A DNA stretch of 37,001 bases from a virus: positions 1 to 37,001 of IMG/VR virus record IMGVR_UViG_3300047372_000321; one strand, 5' to 3'. Numbering within the stretch: the first letter of the stretch is position 1; every line of letters starts with the position of its first letter. The notes beneath the pieces were generated by a model. The model searched no databases. It was not told where the DNA came from and saw only the letters and a list, made by a program, of their open reading frames with translations. A program made the translations under genes and the position numbers. Below are positions 27,984 through 36,813 of this stretch, piece by piece.

Positions 27984-29816
27984 TTATTTCAATAGGTCAT
28001 AAATATCATATTGTAAATCACCCTGCTGATCACTATCTTTAAATAGTATCGCTTCCATCTCGTCATGGAGCTCAGGGTCTATGAAATCTAAGATCTCTTC
28101 CACAAAGTCTGCATAGTCTGTTGTATTAAAAAATTCGGTTGCAGTGATGCAAGTCATTATCACGTCATCATTGCCCATTTGGGCTCCATAACTTCCATTT
28201 GGTAAAGTACCAAAAAGACTAGCTTCCGTCACTGTAACTTCATCAGTTAAATCTAATCTATTTATCTTATACAATTTTGCGAAATTCTGGCAGAAGATAG
28301 CTTTATTGTCAGATTTTAGTTTAATACCTGGTTTTAATGACCTTCCATCATGTCGGTGTTTAAATTTAACTATCATCTCATCATCAAAGTCATTTCTTTG
28401 TGGAAATATACTTCTTAGATATTGGAATAGAACTGTACCATAAGTATTATACTCCACGATCATCTTTACGTTTTCTGGATAAAATACATCTACTGCTAAA
28501 GTATATAGTACTTTTGCAAAATCTTCAATCACATGTTCGTTTGATCTAAATCTAGCTACTTGTGTAAATTTAAAAAAGTCATACATCGCACCAGGATTAA
28601 TAACGTTCTTAATTTCTTCTGTGTTCATTGGATTAACCTGAAAGACATTAATTACCGATGAGTCACCACCATTACCTTCTGCAATATCTACAGAGAATAC
28701 CCAAAAGTTTTCTGGGTCCTTACATGTATCAATATCAAAGTCTGGATCCCATTCTAAGAAACCTTTTGTATCAATTGAAATATAATCAAATTCATCAAAG
28801 TCATGATAAACATAGGGCTTCATTCTCTTTCTCATCTTCTTCATATCGACTGGGTCTAATAGGAGGTTAGATGAGCTGACGAACTCATTTCCATATTGTT
28901 TATTAAATGCTTCAATTGAACCTAAGTTCGCTAATTCTCTTTCATACCAAGCCTCATCTCTATCTGGGTGTTGCCACCAGTCAATTCTTGTCCCTAAGTA
29001 TTCATTATCACCACGTTCTGCCGCAGCATAGATTTGATAGAACTTATTAAATCCATTTGGCGTAGATGTAATTGTTATTCTTGAGACTTTCGACGAGGAC
29101 AACGTAGGATATACGTTCTCATAGAAAGAGTCTGCTATCGATGGATGGACGTGGGCAAACTCATCTAGGTATAGATTATGGATTGTAAAACCAATACCGG
29201 ATTTTGCCGTGGTAGACTGTCCTATTAGTCGACAACCATTATCACATCTTACATTCATCACATCATATTTGATAATACCAGGTTTCATAAAGAACGGTAA
29301 GTTCTCAATTACTGTTTTGGCTTTATCAATAATTTCTTTTGTTGAATCAGATTTGTTGGCAAGTAACAGAGTGTTCTTATCCATATTAAATGTCAAGTAC
29401 CATGCATTAAAAATAGATGCAGTTACTGTTTTACCCATCTGACGAGATGCTAATACAATATTAAATCTATCTTTTTGGAAATTCCTCAACATATCTACCT
29501 GATAATCTCTCAGCTTTACCTGTTGAATACCCTCATCTGTCATTACCACCGCATACTTCTCTGCAAAATAGACAATATCGTTGGCGCATCTAGCTAACTC
29601 TTGAATTTCCTCATCAGTATATTCAAATACAATATTACCCTTCTTTAGAAATTGTCTACCCTCGTAGAATGGTAACTTGATCTTAGGGCGATAACCCTGG
29701 TCCATAGCAACCAACAAGTCGTTGATTTGCCTGGTAGACCAGACAATTCTCTCCGAGGCTGCCTGTGGCCCTTCCTCTTTGGGAATCCATTTATTATCTC
29801 CTATTCCGTCTGACAT
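27984..29816 (-). CDS. Terminase large subunit, T4 gp17-like
   Basis: 610 residues, the same length as T4 gp17. The ATPase domain has Walker A ASRQMGKT (123-130) and Walker B LYLDEF (215-220). The nuclease domain has FSVDIAEGNGGDSSVI (about 368-383), VEYNTYG and GNDDVIM, supplying the metal-binding Asp/Glu set. The enzyme cuts concatemers and powers packaging into the prohead. It follows the small terminase gene with no gap. All catalytic motifs are present, so it should be active. Confidence 0.95.
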   Translation of the reverse strand: MSDGIGDNKWIPKEEGPQAASERIVWSTRQINDLLVAMDQGYRPKIKLPFYEGRQFLKKGNIVFEYTDEEIQELARCANDIVYFAEKYAVVMTDEGIQQVKLRDYQVDMLRNFQKDRFNIVLASRQMGKTVTASIFNAWYLTFNMDKNTLLLANKSDSTKEIIDKAKTVIENLPFFMKPGIIKYDVMNVRCDNGCRLIGQSTTAKSGIGFTIHNLYLDEFAHVHPSIADSFYENVYPTLSSSKVSRITITSTPNGFNKFYQIYAAAERGDNEYLGTRIDWWQHPDRDEAWYERELANLGSIEAFNKQYGNEFVSSSNLLLDPVDMKKMRKRMKPYVYHDFDEFDYISIDTKGFLEWDPDFDIDTCKDPENFWVFSVDIAEGNGGDSSVINVFQVNPMNTEEIKNVINPGAMYDFFKFTQVARFRSNEHVIEDFAKVLYTLAVDVFYPENVKMIVEYNTYGTVLFQYLRSIFPQRNDFDDEMIVKFKHRHDGRSLKPGIKLKSDNKAIFCQNFAKLYKINRLDLTDEVTVTEASLFGTLPNGSYGAQMGNDDVIMTCITATEFFNTTDYADFVEEILDFIDPELHDEMEAILFKDSDQQGDLQYDIYDLLK

Positions 29817-30476
29817 TTATTCTTCTGTTGGTTCAACGTCTTCAATATCCTCTTCTTCAGCAGCTCCGTGTATACCTGCTTGAATTGCGGCCATTAAGTC
29901 TTTTGTACCTCTTTGGATATTTTTATTACCAGTATCTCCACCAGCACCTTCGATTTCAGATTGATTTGCTCTTTGCTGATATATCTCAATATCTCTAGCA
30001 ATTCTTTTTGTACCCTCTTCTGCTGCCATTAAGTACATTGTCTGAGATTTAATAATATCTAACATTGACTTTTGTAGAGTTGCTAACACCTCGAACATTC
30101 TTGGTGCTAATTCGCCAGAGTCAATTGTTTCTAATAGAGTGGTTAAGGCTTTTTCACCGGCTTGTAGCTGATATATCAAAGATGACATAGTCATCTCATC
30201 CATTTGCTTTTTAGCTTTAATATACTCGTCTTTCTCAATAATATCTGCATCCAGATAGAATTTCATTAAAGAAGTTATAGTTCTTTGTGCCTTCTTTGTT
30301 GCACCAGCTTTTAACTCAGTATAATTAACTAATGGCGCTAAAGCAGTAGGCTTAGCCTGAATAGGCAAATCCTTAGGATCGTTATCAACATCAAGAGGAG
30401 AGTCTCCAATTAATGCATCTAATTCCTGCCTAATATCATCTGCTTGTTCTGCTATTGTTTTTTTCTTTTCACTCAT
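29817..30476 (-). CDS. Terminase small subunit, T4 gp16-like
   Basis: 219 residues, mostly helical. The central TSLMKFYLDADIIEKDEYIK, then AKKQMDEMTMSSLIYQLQAG, is the pattern of T4-type small terminases (a FYLD-DIIxKDxY helix pair). The N- and C-terminal tails are acidic and disordered (C-terminus EDIEDVEPTEE). It is directly upstream of the large terminase, its usual partner. It would assemble as a ring, recognise phage DNA and stimulate gp17. Identification rests on motif and position. Confidence 0.8.
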   Translation of the reverse strand: MSEKKKTIAEQADDIRQELDALIGDSPLDVDNDPKDLPIQAKPTALAPLVNYTELKAGATKKAQRTITSLMKFYLDADIIEKDEYIKAKKQMDEMTMSSLIYQLQAGEKALTTLLETIDSGELAPRMFEVLATLQKSMLDIIKSQTMYLMAAEEGTKRIARDIEIYQQRANQSEIEGAGGDTGNKNIQRGTKDLMAAIQAGIHGAAEEEDIEDVEPTEE

Positions 30477-30492
30477 AATATAATATTATATT

Positions 30493-30501
30493 CTATATAT
30501 C
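30493..30501 (-). promoter_or_regulatory. Late-type promoter element of the terminase genes
   Basis: Minus strand TAGATATATAGAATATAATA, 16 bases upstream of the ATG at 30476, so leader length is very short. It lies between the 54-aa ORF and the small terminase gene and shares the GATATATA core. Confidence 0.55.
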
Positions 30502-30536
30502 TAGAAAATTTTATAGCAAAATTTAATGATAAAAAA

Positions 30537-30701
30537 TTAACCAAGTGGTTCAATGCCGTTAGGTGGCGTAAGGTGATGTTTAGACTCTGGTTTCCAGTCT
30601 TTTAAATAATATTCTCTTAACTTTTTTCCTAGTTCGGAATCATTTGGCGTGTCTTCTACAAGTTTCATAACTTGTTTAAATCTATAATACGTGCCGTCCA
30701 T
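30537..30701 (-). CDS. Small hypothetical protein (54 aa)
   Basis: The ORF begins MDGTYYRFKQVMKLVEDTPN, continues SELGKKLREYYLKDWK and ends in a Pro-rich tail (TPPNGIEPLG). The start lies six bases after the stop of the neck protein gene, the usual spacing in this region, which supports a real gene between gp14-like and gp16-like genes. Two helices plus tail. No family recognised. Confidence 0.6.
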   Translation of the reverse strand: MDGTYYRFKQVMKLVEDTPNDSELGKKLREYYLKDWKPESKHHLTPPNGIEPLG

Positions 30702-30707
30702 AATTTA

Positions 30708-32672
30708 TTATCGGTTTTGGTTATACTTTCTTAATTGAATAGAAGGAACTGCATTGTCAATAATCTCTGCTAGGTGACTATCTCTTACAATATATTGCTG
30801 TAACATATTTGTATGCTGATCCTTTCCTATTGTTTGGTTAAATAATCTAATATTCGTAACAGCTAAATTACCAGGCATTAGCGAATATTGTTTTTGAGTT
30901 ACCCATCCTTGCGCAGCTGTAATTTCAAAATTGTGATCCATCACATTTTCTAATGTATCTGAAACTGGCATAGATGTTAATTTATTACTATTTGGATTTA
31001 GCTTGTATACATTGGCTGAAGTATTTAAGTACTTATTATTTAGATTATACACTAAGCCGTACCAATTACCATTAACTGGTGGTGTAGCAAATCCATATTC
31101 TAGAATTAAATCATTAATATATGCTTTAATAAAAGTTTGATTTACTGTTATTTTTATACCTTTACCTCCTTGCCATCCATCAAATATAGTTTGCTCTTGG
31201 GTAGCAGAAGTCATATTAGGTTTGAACCATGTGGTTATTGCTAAATTATTAGTATTCGGTAGTTGTGAAAATTTCTTGTATAATAAACATTCAATACCTC
31301 GATCTTTTACAGATTCTAAATCATAATGGTTTTTTGCAACAATCGTCCACTTGTTTCTAAGTTCTTTATCTGATATAACTAAACCGTTATGAATTCTATC
31401 TCTAACTCCATCTCCTACCTCAGAGAATACAGTTTGATATTGTGTAGATTTAGTAGTTTTTTCAAATTCATCTTTTTGCTCAGCACCAAATACTTCTTCA
31501 ACACCAGTATAAAGATCATCTAATTGTTGTTCCATTGCTTGACCCTCAGCAGTATCTGTATCTATAATACTTGACGTACGTTCTTCATATTTAGATAACA
31601 TTAATCTCCAGTAAGTCATGGTTTGATTAAACTCATCAGCAAAACTTACAGAAGATACTTCATACATTCTATTCATAATTGGAATGTACATATAGTCTCT
31701 AGGCCTTGGATGAATACCTGGTCCAAATGCTGCTTCCATTTGACCTTTTGTAATATGGATTTCAAAATCCTCGAAGCCCATTCCAAAAATATCATATTGG
31801 AATTCTCTAGTAGGCATCTCATTATCAGGAACCATAATCTTTAGGTTCCCTTGTTCTTTTACATTATATAGAGAATATTCTTTTAAGATTACATCTCTAG
31901 ATCTTTGATCAGGTTCAACTCTAAAATACTGAGTATCATGTCCCCACATATTAGCAGATAATTCACTAATCTCTGAATATATCGCAGTAGGTTTACTTAA
32001 ATTATATGGATCGTAAATAGGGTCTGAACAATCAATTACTACATTTGTACAACCTGCTAGATATGGGTCATCACAATCTGTACAAAGTTGTGGACAAGAT
32101 TGTATTGTACCGTCTGCTGTTTCTAATTCGAAAGTAACTGAAAGTAAACTTAAACTATGTAAAGATGAAAGTCTATGAACTTCTGCTTTTACATCAATCC
32201 AAAGTGGTTTTGTTGGATCAAAAGTCATACCTAGTAAATCTCTTGGGCCAATACTATTATTCAAAGGCCTTAACTCCGACATCTGTCCACCATCACTAGA
32301 AACGCTATCCTGTGACCATCTGAAATCATAGTTAAAATAATTATCTGCGTCTGTATATTCATAAAATTTTACAGCACTTGCAGAAAAACCAGCAGAGTCT
32401 ACAGTAGTAATAACATTTCCGTCAACGCTATTAACCTGAAATATTTGAGACCCTGCAATAAACAAATTACCGGGACTTAAATTAAAATTAGTACCAGTAC
32501 CAATAATTGTCGTACTACCTTGAGTTATTGCTAAAGTACCTACTGAATTAGGTGAGTTTACACCCACTAAAATATTCCAAGAAATAATACGATTAACATT
32601 CGTATATGGTTCCTGTAATTTAGCGAAGAAGTAATCCCCGATAGCATTCGCTGTAAAATTTGTTACTGCCAT
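30708..32672 (-). CDS. Neck protein with T4 gp14-like core and added domains
   Basis: 654 residues, far longer than T4 gp14 (256). Residues about 45-105 (GTLAITQGSTTIIGTGTNFN ... IFQVNSVDG) match a beta module common in phage tail proteins. Residues 190-215 hold a Cys cluster (CPQLCTDC ... CTNVVIDC). Residues 285-365 (FQYDIFGMGFEDFEIHITKG ... YIPIMNRMYEVSSVSFADEF) resemble the gp14 core. Residues about 470-580 (AITTWFKPNMT, GIKITVNQTFIKAYINDLIL) look like a LamG/concanavalin-type beta-sandwich that could bind glycan. Position upstream of gp16-gp17 matches the T4 order 13-14-15-16-17. Confidence 0.7.
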   Translation of the reverse strand: MAVTNFTANAIGDYFFAKLQEPYTNVNRIISWNILVGVNSPNSVGTLAITQGSTTIIGTGTNFNLSPGNLFIAGSQIFQVNSVDGNVITTVDSAGFSASAVKFYEYTDADNYFNYDFRWSQDSVSSDGGQMSELRPLNNSIGPRDLLGMTFDPTKPLWIDVKAEVHRLSSLHSLSLLSVTFELETADGTIQSCPQLCTDCDDPYLAGCTNVVIDCSDPIYDPYNLSKPTAIYSEISELSANMWGHDTQYFRVEPDQRSRDVILKEYSLYNVKEQGNLKIMVPDNEMPTREFQYDIFGMGFEDFEIHITKGQMEAAFGPGIHPRPRDYMYIPIMNRMYEVSSVSFADEFNQTMTYWRLMLSKYEERTSSIIDTDTAEGQAMEQQLDDLYTGVEEVFGAEQKDEFEKTTKSTQYQTVFSEVGDGVRDRIHNGLVISDKELRNKWTIVAKNHYDLESVKDRGIECLLYKKFSQLPNTNNLAITTWFKPNMTSATQEQTIFDGWQGGKGIKITVNQTFIKAYINDLILEYGFATPPVNGNWYGLVYNLNNKYLNTSANVYKLNPNSNKLTSMPVSDTLENVMDHNFEITAAQGWVTQKQYSLMPGNLAVTNIRLFNQTIGKDQHTNMLQQYIVRDSHLAEIIDNAVPSIQLRKYNQNR

Positions 32673-32699
32673 ATTAAAAGAGTCTTAACTCTACTATTT

Positions 32700-32711
32700 T
32701 TATTATATATC
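32700..32711 (-). promoter_or_regulatory. Late promoter of the neck protein gene
   Basis: Minus strand GATATATAATAA, 27 bases upstream of the ATG at 32672. The element overlaps the last codons and stop of the preceding gene (Asp-Ile-stop at 32703-32711). An AGAGT-TAAG-ACTCT hairpin lies in the leader. Confidence 0.65.
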
Positions 32712-33371
32712 TGACTCCCAATCGGTGATTAAAAGCATTTCAGGATTATCTTGTTCGTGGTGTTCTAATGCGTGAATAAATGCATTAGTTACACCCAAAG
32801 TTTCAACTGTATTATTCTCAGATTGAAATAAATCTAAAGACTCTAAAAAGTCTTTTACTCTAAATATACTAAACTTATCTCCTTCTTTTAAAAGACCAGC
32901 TCTTACTAATATAGAATTAGATAAATGTAATTCGTGCATATTAAATAGATCAAACATACGAATACTCCCTCGTAGTGTTTTAATATCGTATTTAATAGTC
33001 TTAGCTTGATCTACTGTTACAATTCTATTATAGCTAGAATTTTTATTTAGATTAACTTTAATATATTTTAGGTTTGGCATAGTATCAAAAATCTGCCAAA
33101 TAAAATAAATTGATGTAGCCTCTTTATGTATGTTTATACCACTAACAGATTTAAATCTATTAACATCTTTCTTAAAACCATATTCTAAATATTGAAGCAT
33201 ACGGTCTTTACTAACTAATACTACGTCATCGCTAGTTCTTTTTGCCTCGCTATCTCTATTTAATATACCCCATAATTTAAGATCTATTGAGTTATATTTG
33301 TAAAGAGTAATGTCTATGATCTCTGTAAAATAGTCTTCAACTTTTTGCATAAACTTGTATCTGTTCTTCAA
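32703..33371 (-). CDS. Hypothetical protein (222 aa) in the neck position
   Basis: A soluble alpha/beta protein without recognised motifs. Segments of note are SVSGINIHKEATSIYFIWQI, LKYIKVNLNKNSSYN and LEHHEQDNPEMLLITDWES. It overlaps the preceding 143-aa gene by 35 bases, or 14 bases if the internal ATG (codon 8) is used. It occupies the slot between replication genes and the gp14-like neck gene, where T4 has gp13 or gp15, but I cannot match it to either. Confidence 0.65.
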   Translation of the reverse strand: MKNRYKFMQKVEDYFTEIIDITLYKYNSIDLKLWGILNRDSEAKRTSDDVVLVSKDRMLQYLEYGFKKDVNRFKSVSGINIHKEATSIYFIWQIFDTMPNLKYIKVNLNKNSSYNRIVTVDQAKTIKYDIKTLRGSIRMFDLFNMHELHLSNSILVRAGLLKEGDKFSIFRVKDFLESLDLFQSENNTVETLGVTNAFIHALEHHEQDNPEMLLITDWESDI

Positions 33372-33768
33372 TTTTTTTCAAATCAGCGAAAAGATGGTCT
33401 TTAGCAAAAAGTTTTAATTCATTAAATTCTCTGCTTCCAATCTCGTTCCTGTCCATATATATGGTAACAGCCCTTTCACTTGGAATATATTTATCTGCTT
33501 TATTTTTAGCAGCCTTTTTGGTTTTAGTATAGAACCAACCTGGAACAGATTTGAATCGAGAAGCAACAGTTGCCCAGCATTCTACTACATTACCACCATT
33601 AATACCATTAATATTAAATAGTTGAGCATTACTAGGATATTTAATAGACATAAAACGATTAATCATAAAATGATGTCGCTTCTTTGTACTATTCTTTAAT
33701 GTATTATATTGGGCTCTTTTCGTGAACATTATCTTCACGAAGTCAAATAGTTTAGTTTCGTCTAACAT
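33337..33768 (-). CDS. Candidate clamp-loader small subunit (gp62-like)
   Basis: 143 residues. The core KRHHFMINRFMSIKYPSNAQ, then an FKSVPGWFYTKTKK segment and a helical C-terminus, resembles phage gp62 proteins, which share a FxINRxLS motif and a basic WxxK stretch. T4 places gene 62 next to gene 44; here a gp44-type gene is 2 kb upstream with RNase H between. gp62 would scaffold the gp44 ATPase for loading the sliding clamp. Family match is by eye and weak. Confidence 0.45.
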   Translation of the reverse strand: MLDETKLFDFVKIMFTKRAQYNTLKNSTKKRHHFMINRFMSIKYPSNAQLFNINGINGGNVVECWATVASRFKSVPGWFYTKTKKAAKNKADKYIPSERAVTIYMDRNEIGSREFNELKLFAKDHLFADLKKIEEQIQVYAKS

Positions 33769-33797
33769 GTTTATTATATGTTAATAAGTGGTAAAGT

Positions 33798-33956
33798 TTA
33801 CTTACACCACTCGAGGAATGCCATATTATATGCTTCCTCATAAGAATATCCTTCTTTTAAAAGTTTATTAGCCCATTTGGTAACTTCAGCTTTTAAACCA
33901 TAAGCATTAGCTTCAGCTAGAATTTCTTCAATTAATAAATGTTCATCTAAAGTCAT
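33798..33956 (-). CDS. Small helical protein (52 aa), hypothetical
   Basis: The ORF begins MTLDEHLLIEEILAEANAYG and continues TKWANKLLKEGYSYEEAYNM, ending AFLEWCK. Its ATG overlaps the RNase H gene stop by one base (TAATG), which supports translation. Acidic, all-helical, no family recognised. Confidence 0.6.
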   Translation of the reverse strand: MTLDEHLLIEEILAEANAYGLKAEVTKWANKLLKEGYSYEEAYNMAFLEWCK

Positions 33957-35221
33957 TAGAATAACTTTTTAGTTGGATCTTTTTTTGATGTCTTCTTAGT
34001 CTTTTTACCTACTAACTTCATAGGAGACTTTGGATCTTCTTTTGGAATATCCATACCTGCGAAAGGGTCTGGTGCAAAGTTAGCTTTCTTAGCTCCTTCT
34101 AACCAATCAGTACCTTCTAGTATTTTATCCATCTCCATAATAGACTCTTTTGATTCAATTGCTCCTTCCCAATCTCTTTCAATAGCTTCATAGATAGCTT
34201 TTTGAATTGGATCTGGGATAGTTTTATTATGCAATAACATTAGAGCAATATTGGTAGTAAGATTAGTCTTAATTAAAGTAGTATTAGTATGTCCTATTAC
34301 TCTATAGATAATATCTGATAGAATATCTTTTGCTTCTGATGAAAACAAGAAGTCAATTGTAAAGTTGTCATACTCTTTAATGTATTGTTTCCAGATAGTC
34401 TCTGCAGTTTTATCTGTGATAGAATAGTTTCTAAGTTTACCATTCTTCATTTCTTTTTGCCATGTAACAACTGACTGGATATTATCTGATTTATCACCTA
34501 CAAGTATTTTCTTAAAGATAAACTCATCACAGTCAATCTCTTCTGTTTTAATCTTATTAGCTTTTATCCAGTCCATAATATCGTTTTGATAATTATCACG
34601 CAACATAGACTGACCGCCCATATTGAATAACATATCATCATTTGAAATTTCTGCAGTAGCTGAAGTATTCATATCCCTTTCGAAACCTTTATATGCATAA
34701 AGTGTTTTCTTAGTATTGTAATACCACAGTGTATGTGCATCGTTGGTTTGTGAATAGTTAACTAATTGAATTAGATCGCGATCACCTGACCATACAATAC
34801 ATGATTTACCTCTAGCATTTAGAGCGGCTGACCATCCGAAGATAACATCATCTGCTTCTGCGCCTTGGATCTGGTGTACAGTAACACCCTTGCTTGCTAC
34901 AATCTTTTGAAATTCTTCATAGACTGCATATACCGATGGCCAGTCTACAGTTTGGTTTTGCTTTCTTGTACCTTTATAGTCTGATGCTGGAAATAGATCT
35001 TTACGCCAAGACTTTGAGTCTACAGCTAATAATACATCATCTACAAACATCTTAAGCTTACGCATCTCTGATGCAAAGTCAATAGATAATTTGCGCATAA
35101 ACTGCGCTCGTTGTTTATCATCAGCAAGTAATTTGCCTTGCTTTGGTTTCGGTAATACGAATAGTCTACTGAAGACAAAGTAGTTACCGTCGATTAATAG
35201 TGTATGTTTTCCCACTTTCAT
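33956..35221 (-). CDS. rnh: T4-type RNase H / 5'-3' exonuclease (FEN family)
   Basis: 421 residues, versus 305 in T4. The FEN/PIN nuclease core carries TLLIDGNYFVFSR (Asp11), AVDSKSWRKDLFPASDYKGT (Arg/Lys cluster around the second Asp), QGAEADDVIFGW (Glu/Asp-Asp), SGDRDLIQLV and KKILVGDKSDNI. The extra C-terminal about 100 residues are Lys-rich (KKTKKTSKKDPTKKL) with a DPFAGMDIP segment, perhaps for clamp or SSB contact. It removes RNA primers and flaps during replication. An early/middle-type promoter lies 22 bases upstream. Confidence 0.9.
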   Translation of the reverse strand: MKVGKHTLLIDGNYFVFSRLFVLPKPKQGKLLADDKQRAQFMRKLSIDFASEMRKLKMFVDDVLLAVDSKSWRKDLFPASDYKGTRKQNQTVDWPSVYAVYEEFQKIVASKGVTVHQIQGAEADDVIFGWSAALNARGKSCIVWSGDRDLIQLVNYSQTNDAHTLWYYNTKKTLYAYKGFERDMNTSATAEISNDDMLFNMGGQSMLRDNYQNDIMDWIKANKIKTEEIDCDEFIFKKILVGDKSDNIQSVVTWQKEMKNGKLRNYSITDKTAETIWKQYIKEYDNFTIDFLFSSEAKDILSDIIYRVIGHTNTTLIKTNLTTNIALMLLHNKTIPDPIQKAIYEAIERDWEGAIESKESIMEMDKILEGTDWLEGAKKANFAPDPFAGMDIPKEDPKSPMKLVGKKTKKTSKKDPTKKLF

Positions 35222-35243
35222 ATCTTATGTTTGTTATGCTTTT

Positions 35244-35273
35244 CTAGTACTAATATACGAAAAATATCTGACA
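35244..35273 (-). promoter_or_regulatory. Early/middle-type promoter of the RNase H gene
   Basis: Minus strand TGTCAG, ten bases, TATATTAGTACTAG. It shares the CG immediately before TATATT and the TTTTTCTA run upstream of TGTCAG with the copy at 12332-12360. Confidence 0.7.
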
Positions 35274-35297
35274 TAGAAAAATTATTTAACACTTTTT

Positions 35298-36254
35298 TTA
35301 GCCTTTAATTATTCCTTGTATCTCATAAACGCAACTTAACATTGTGATTACGGGATCTATTACATGAACTCTCTGCTGTTGGTGTTTAGCTACAGAAATA
35401 ATGATCTGTGGGATATGCTTAACCGATTGCAATTGTTCTTGTTGTATATATTCTATAAACTCTTCGCCTAACGATTGTAGAATATCATCGACTCTATTAG
35501 AATAATTACTAACTAGTAGTTGATAGTTTTTAGCTGGATCAGTCTCGTTAAAGATTAATTCAAATACGTCTTTATAGACTGAGTTAAATCTCTTTACATC
35601 TCCAACTGTAATATTATTTGTACCTTGAGTTTTAAACCCTTGTAATTTGTTAAGCGTAGATCTAAGATCTGGGAAGTTACGCCTAACAAATTCTACTAGA
35701 GCATCTTTCTCAATTGTCATTTCTTCCTGTTTACAAATATCATATACTCTACGAATATACTTCTTTGTTAACTCGGTCTCCTCTTCTTTATCAAAGTCAA
35801 AGTTAATGACTTCAAATCTAGATAGGATTGGGTCTGGCAACTTATTGATATAGTTACAAGTTGCGATAAATCTTGAATTGGATGCAAATTGCTCCATAGT
35901 AGCACGAAGTGCTTTAAAGAACTGATCTGATACACCATCGACCTCATCTAGGATAACTACCTTAAACATCCCAGGCCCATCCATAATTGAGACTGTAGAA
36001 CAGAAATCTGTAATTCTAGTTCTAATTACATCTACAGAGGTATCTGTGGACGCGTTGATGTACAAATAAGGCAATCCAAACTGATTGACAACGGCTTTTG
36101 CAGTAGAGGTCTTACCTGTTCCTGGTGAGCCTGCAAATAGCATATTCTGGACTAGTCCGTCTTTGAACTTATTCATTACTGCATCAGGCAGTATTAGTTC
36201 TTCTAAATTTTTTGGCCGATACTTCTCGGTAAAAAGTTGGTTTATTGATTGCAT
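35298..36254 (-). CDS. Clamp-loader large subunit, T4 gp44-like
   Basis: 318 residues (T4 gp44 is 319). It is an AAA+ ATPase with KYRPKNLEELI (11-21), Walker A AGSPGTGKTS (41-50), Walker B VVILDEVDGV (99-108), sensor ATCNYINKL and the arginine-finger motif LSRFE (144-148). DLRSTLNKLQGF lies in the C-terminal domain. It loads the sliding clamp onto primed DNA. It is separated from RNase H by 76 bases containing the promoter. Upstream is a divergent intergenic region; a TATAAC element (36273-36278) on the minus strand could start its transcript. Confidence 0.95.
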   Translation of the reverse strand: MQSINQLFTEKYRPKNLEELILPDAVMNKFKDGLVQNMLFAGSPGTGKTSTAKAVVNQFGLPYLYINASTDTSVDVIRTRITDFCSTVSIMDGPGMFKVVILDEVDGVSDQFFKALRATMEQFASNSRFIATCNYINKLPDPILSRFEVINFDFDKEEETELTKKYIRRVYDICKQEEMTIEKDALVEFVRRNFPDLRSTLNKLQGFKTQGTNNITVGDVKRFNSVYKDVFELIFNETDPAKNYQLLVSNYSNRVDDILQSLGEEFIEYIQQEQLQSVKHIPQIIISVAKHQQQRVHVIDPVITMLSCVYEIQGIIKG

Positions 36255-36291
36255 ACAACTATAAGTTTAATTGTTATAGTATCAGATGGCT

Positions 36292-36314
36292 AAAATGTTT
36301 CATAGATAAATATA
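36292..36314 (+). promoter_or_regulatory. Plus-strand promoter element shared with 6467-6489
   Basis: AAAATGTTTCAT-A-GATAAATATA, 22 of 23 bases identical to the element before the GT2 gene. It ends only four bases before the ATG at 36319, so the transcript may be leaderless or nearly so. Confidence 0.6.
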
Positions 36315-36318
36315 CTAT

Positions 36319-36813
36319 ATGAGTATACGAATTGAGAAGACAGGAGGCCCATGGCCAGCAAACCGATACGGTATTGTTCTAAAGTACTTACCAAGATTCT
36401 TAAGAAAGTTTCTAATAACTCACAGGAATCTTGCTAAATGGTCTGATGATGACCAATTCATGGAATGTGTTTTAAAGATACAGCGACCGAATTCTAGAAC
36501 TAATACTAAGATTTATTGGGATGTGATAAATGATAGAGCAATAGATGAAAAAGGTCTAGAGCGTTCCTATAATACTATTGATTGGTATTGCGCCATTTCA
36601 CTTAAACCTATTAGGGCTAAGTTTATGAATTTCGATTTAAAGAATTTCATACACCCTGAATATTACGATGTCTTAGAAGCGCCAATGGTGGATAGTCGTA
36701 TACTTAAATCATCAGTTGACTTTCGCAAGAAATGCAAAAAACTCCTGCTCGCAGAACGAGAGGAGTTTCTTAAACTTGCTAAAAAGAACGCTAAGTCTAA
36801 TTTATCTACTTAG
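36319..36813 (+). CDS. Hypothetical moron-like protein (164 aa)
   Basis: A soluble, basic protein with KYLPRFLRKFLITHRNLAKW, WDVINDRAIDEKG and a Lys-rich C-terminus (KKCKKLLLAEREEFLKLAKK). No family recognised. It is the only plus-strand gene in the right-hand 29 kb, has its own promoter element (shared with the GT2 moron) and overlaps the convergent partial gene by 12 bases. Its 3' coding region contains the terminator of that opposing gene. Confidence 0.65.
   Translation: MSIRIEKTGGPWPANRYGIVLKYLPRFLRKFLITHRNLAKWSDDDQFMECVLKIQRPNSRTNTKIYWDVINDRAIDEKGLERSYNTIDWYCAISLKPIRAKFMNFDLKNFIHPEYYDVLEAPMVDSRILKSSVDFRKKCKKLLLAEREEFLKLAKKNAKSNLST
36739..36768 (-). terminator. Terminator of the opposing gene inside a coding region
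   Basis: Minus strand AAACTCCT-CTCG-TTCTG-CGAG-C-AGGAGTTT followed by TTT: a 12-bp stem with a single bulged C and a T-run. It is antisense to codons near the 3' end of the 164-aa gene and would end transcription of the gene at 36802. On the plus strand there is no T-run, so it acts in one direction. Confidence 0.75.

Noticed and set aside
32673-32692. Hairpin AGAGT-TAAG-ACTCT as terminator
   Set aside because: It lies between the late promoter and the ATG of the neck gene, has a short 5-bp stem and only three T after it. More likely a leader hairpin.
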